Below are positions 7,982-9,060 of a DNA stretch of 9,060 nt, piece by piece. Both the position numbers and the translations under genes were made by a program. The DNA comes from an uncultured Pedobacter sp. (GTDB taxonomy: Bacteria; Bacteroidota; Bacteroidia; Sphingobacteriales; Sphingobacteriaceae). The stretch is from contig NZ_CAMLHF010000214.1 in the NCBI RefSeq assembly GCF_946479715.1, positions 1-9,060 of the forward strand. The letters run 5' to 3'. Position 1 is the stretch's first letter. Each line of letters opens with the position of its first letter. The notes below the pieces were generated by a model that saw nothing but the letters and a program-made list of their open reading frames with translations, ran no database searches and was not told where the DNA came from.

Positions 7982-8544
7982 ATGAGGTTAAATTCGGCTT
8001 TTAAAACAGTACTCATTTTTTTAATTGCAGTTACCAGATGAGCATCTACTGTTTTAGGAGAAATATTTAAGATGGATGCCGTTTCCTTATAACTTAACCC
8101 GTCTTCTTTTATTAACTTAAATACCAGTTTACACTGAGAAGGAAGTTTTTCGGTTGCAACCTCGAGCTTTCTTTTCAATTCATCATTTATCAATATTTGC
8201 TCCGGGTTCAGGTTGTCAAGAATAATTTCGAATTCAATATCATCAAGAGAGACCCACTCTTGCTTTGAATGTTTGTTAAGCACATTTAAGGATAAATTAC
8301 GGGCAATTACAAAAGCATAAACTTTTATGTTCTTTACCTCCGATAGTTTTTCTCTGTTTCGCCAAAGAGTAATCATAACATCACTAGCCACTTCTTCTGC
8401 AAGTTCTCTTGACTTTAATAAACAAAAGCAAAAACGATACAAAGAAGGAAACAAAGATTTGAAAAGCTTCTCGTATGCATTCTCATTATTATACAAAGCA
8501 ATATGACTTATCAGACTATTTAGGTCGGGTAAATGTTTAGGCAT
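7978..8544 (-). CDS. ECF-type RNA polymerase sigma factor (Bacteroidota FecI-like group)
   Basis: Extracytoplasmic-function sigma factor of 188 residues that would direct RNA polymerase to the susCD promoter once released by the downstream FecR protein. Region 2 spans about 22-91: NAYEKLFKSLFPSLYRFCF (22-40), then AEEVASDVMITLWRNREKL (49-67) and AFVIARNLSLNVLNKH (77-92), the core-binding and -10-recognition helices. Region 4 spans about 122-180, with LPSQCKLVFKLIKEDGLSY (134-152) and the helix-turn-helix ETASILNISPKTVDAHLVTA (154-173), the layout of the Bacteroides-expansion ECF subfamily. Length is normal. The ATG at 8544 lies 21 bases after a strong -7 element, which supports this start. 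It is the first gene of a leftward locus with fecR, susC and susD; the target promoter sequence is unknown. No truncation or odd residue is seen. Confidence 0.95.
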   Translation of the reverse strand: MPKHLPDLNSLISHIALYNNENAYEKLFKSLFPSLYRFCFCLLKSRELAEEVASDVMITLWRNREKLSEVKNIKVYAFVIARNLSLNVLNKHSKQEWVSLDDIEFEIILDNLNPEQILINDELKRKLEVATEKLPSQCKLVFKLIKEDGLSYKETASILNISPKTVDAHLVTAIKKMSTVLKAEFNLM

Positions 8545-8559
8545 AGGGTCTATATTTGA

Positions 8560-8581
8560 TTAATTCAAATGTATGAATTAA
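8560..8581. promoter_or_regulatory. Perfect dyad centred on the sigma-factor -7 element
   Basis: Arms TTAATTCA (8560-8567) and TGAATTAA (8574-8581) flank a 6-base spacer, giving a perfect 8+8 dyad. Its centre coincides with the -7 element of the sigma promoter and it covers the probable transcription start. A protein bound here would block RNA polymerase, so a repressor or autoregulatory site is a natural inference. The arms are AT-rich, so chance is not excluded. Confidence 0.5.
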
Positions 8582-8596
8582 ACCATACCATCCAAA
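8566..8596 (-). promoter_or_regulatory. Bacteroidota housekeeping promoter of the ECF sigma gene
   Basis: On the minus strand TTTG (8596-8593), exactly 19 bases, then TACATTTG (8573-8566) match both elements of the Bacteroidota consensus TTTG-N19-TAnnTTTG without a mismatch. The -7 element ends 21 bases before the ATG of the sigma gene, predicting a 5' leader of roughly 15-18 bases. The sigma gene would thus be made by the housekeeping sigma factor and kept inactive by FecR. Confidence 0.8.
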
Positions 8597-8842
8597 TCCT
8601 AAAGCAATTCTCTTGAAATTTACCTGGATATAGATAATTATTACTCATTTATAAGCTCTTTTAACCTATAATATGTTAAAATGAAAAAATGCCTACCACT
8701 TTGAAAGGCTCTTATTAATCTTGATTTTAGTTAAAAAAATAAAAAAAAGCTAAGACAATGTCTCACTGGCGTTTAGAATCATTCCGATCTTTTAGGCCCC
8801 TGATTTGCAACTCTATTCACATCTTAGATTCTCTAGGTAAGG

Positions 8843-8895
8843 TCTAATCCCGTTCGGATTTTGACTTCTAATAGATTAGGCTTATTAGAGAACGG
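8843..8895 (+). promoter_or_regulatory. Possible structured leader / pseudoknot before aspartate kinase
   Basis: An outer stem pairs CCGTTC (8850-8855) with GAACGG (8890-8895), and an inner stem pairs TCTAATA (8867-8873) with TATTAGA (8883-8889); the two 3' arms are contiguous. The 9-base loop (8874-8882) contains GATTAGG, which can pair with TCTAATC at 8843-8849 just upstream, giving an H-type pseudoknot or an alternative stem. The element ends 40 bases before the aspartate kinase ATG, where leaders controlling amino-acid genes often act. No T run follows, and it matches no riboswitch that I can name. Confidence 0.35.
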
Positions 8896-8935
8896 AAAAA
8901 ATCCTGTAATTTTAACCTGAAAGTAAAAACCATAA

Positions 8936-9060
8936 ATGTTAACAGTAGAAAAAATTGGGGGTACTTCTATGAGTGCCCTTACAGATGTTATTAATAACAT
9001 CGTCTTATTTGAACGAAGCGGTAAGGCATTATACAACAGAGTTTTTGTAGTCTCTGCATT
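8936..9060 (+). CDS. Aspartate kinase N-terminus, cut by window edge
   Basis: ATP:L-aspartate phosphotransferase, first step of the lysine, threonine and methionine pathway. Only 41 codons are present, from the ATG at 8936, and the frame is open at the right edge. The start is MLTVEKIGGTSMS: the aspartokinase nucleotide-binding signature K-I/F-G-G-T-S with Lys6, Gly8, Gly9, Thr10 and Ser11. It continues through an amphipathic helix to LYNRVFVVSA (32-41), the second beta strand of the amino-acid kinase fold. An in-frame stop lies directly before the ATG (8933-8935), so no longer start is possible. The VEKIGGTSMS wording resembles the monofunctional aspartate kinases also found in ectoine clusters; whether it is lysC-like or fused to another domain cannot be seen here. 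It is transcribed away from the sigma-factor locus. Confidence 0.85.
   Translation, partial: MLTVEKIGGTSMSALTDVINNIVLFERSGKALYNRVFVVSA

Larger units (their letters stand above)
8545..8935. other. Divergent intergenic region, sigma factor to aspartate kinase
   Basis: This 391-base AT-rich spacer separates the leftward sigma gene from the rightward aspartate kinase. It contains the sigma promoter and its dyad, an A-rich tract at about 8731-8749, and a structured stretch at 8843-8895 before aspartate kinase, the last listed separately. I found no tRNA and no convincing promoter with both elements for aspartate kinase; TATATTTG at 8551-8558 is a plus-strand -7 match without a -33 partner. A 29-codon frame at 8758-8847 has no leader-peptide character. 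The aspartate kinase transcript may therefore have a leader of up to a few hundred bases. Confidence 0.6.

Noticed and set aside
8758..8847. 29-codon plus-strand frame as a leader peptide for aspartate kinase
   Set aside because: It shows no run of Lys, Thr, Ile or Met codons and is not followed by a terminator with a T tract.
8843..8935. Lysine riboswitch or tRNA-like element before aspartate kinase
   Set aside because: The conserved lysine-riboswitch core motifs are not visible, and the TTCGGATT stretch lacks a T-arm stem and the rest of a cloverleaf.
8833..9036. 67-codon minus-strand frame near the right edge
   Set aside because: It needs a TTG start, resembles no family I know, and lies opposite the aspartate kinase N-terminus, whose KIGGTS signature is far stronger.
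1..9060. CRISPR array, insertion sequence, phage genes or toxin-antitoxin pair
   Set aside because: No regularly spaced repeats, transposase frames, terminal inverted repeats or small gene pairs were seen; nearly all of the window is accounted for by six conserved genes.

Overview
The window looks like a chromosomal segment of a Bacteroidota bacterium, most likely of the Pedobacter/Sphingobacterium group. The evidence is a SusC/SusD pair with typical Bacteroidota lipoprotein and signal sequences, an ECF sigma factor with a FecR-type anti-sigma factor, promoter elements of the Bacteroidota type (TTTG, 19 bases, TAnnTTTG), A-rich translation starts without a clear Shine-Dalgarno sequence, and AT-rich spacers. 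The genus is inference only.

Layout. Bases 1-1018 (minus) carry the first 339 codons of an NADP-type glutamate dehydrogenase (gdhA), cut by the left edge. A 279-base spacer follows, with an AT-rich dyad and, at 1247-1277, a rho-independent terminator for the leftward operon to its right. Bases 1298-8544 hold a four-gene minus-strand locus, transcribed right to left: ECF sigma factor (7978-8544), FecR-like anti-sigma factor (6813-7880), STN-containing SusC/RagA TonB-dependent receptor (3200-6709) and SusD/RagB lipoprotein (1298-3175). Bases 8545-8935 are a divergent intergenic region. From 8936 (plus) the first 41 codons of an aspartate kinase run off the right edge. Both end genes are recognisable only as partial frames.

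How it works together. SusD should sit on the outer-membrane surface as the lid of the SusC channel and capture a nutrient. SusC keeps an N-terminal STN domain, the part of TonB-dependent transducers that talks to the periplasmic domain of a FecR-type anti-sigma factor. FecR has one membrane helix and a C-terminal DUF4974-like domain, and should hold or release the ECF sigma factor, which would activate susCD. This is a trans-envelope, nutrient-responsive switch. The substrate cannot be told, because the window has no glycoside hydrolase, peptidase or sulfatase.

The gene content is ordinary for the phylum. The less expected signals are in the spacers: a perfect 8+8 dyad centred on the -7 element of the sigma-factor promoter, a 10-base direct repeat plus a hairpin just upstream of susC, dyads upstream of fecR and gdhA, and a possible pseudoknot-forming leader before aspartate kinase.
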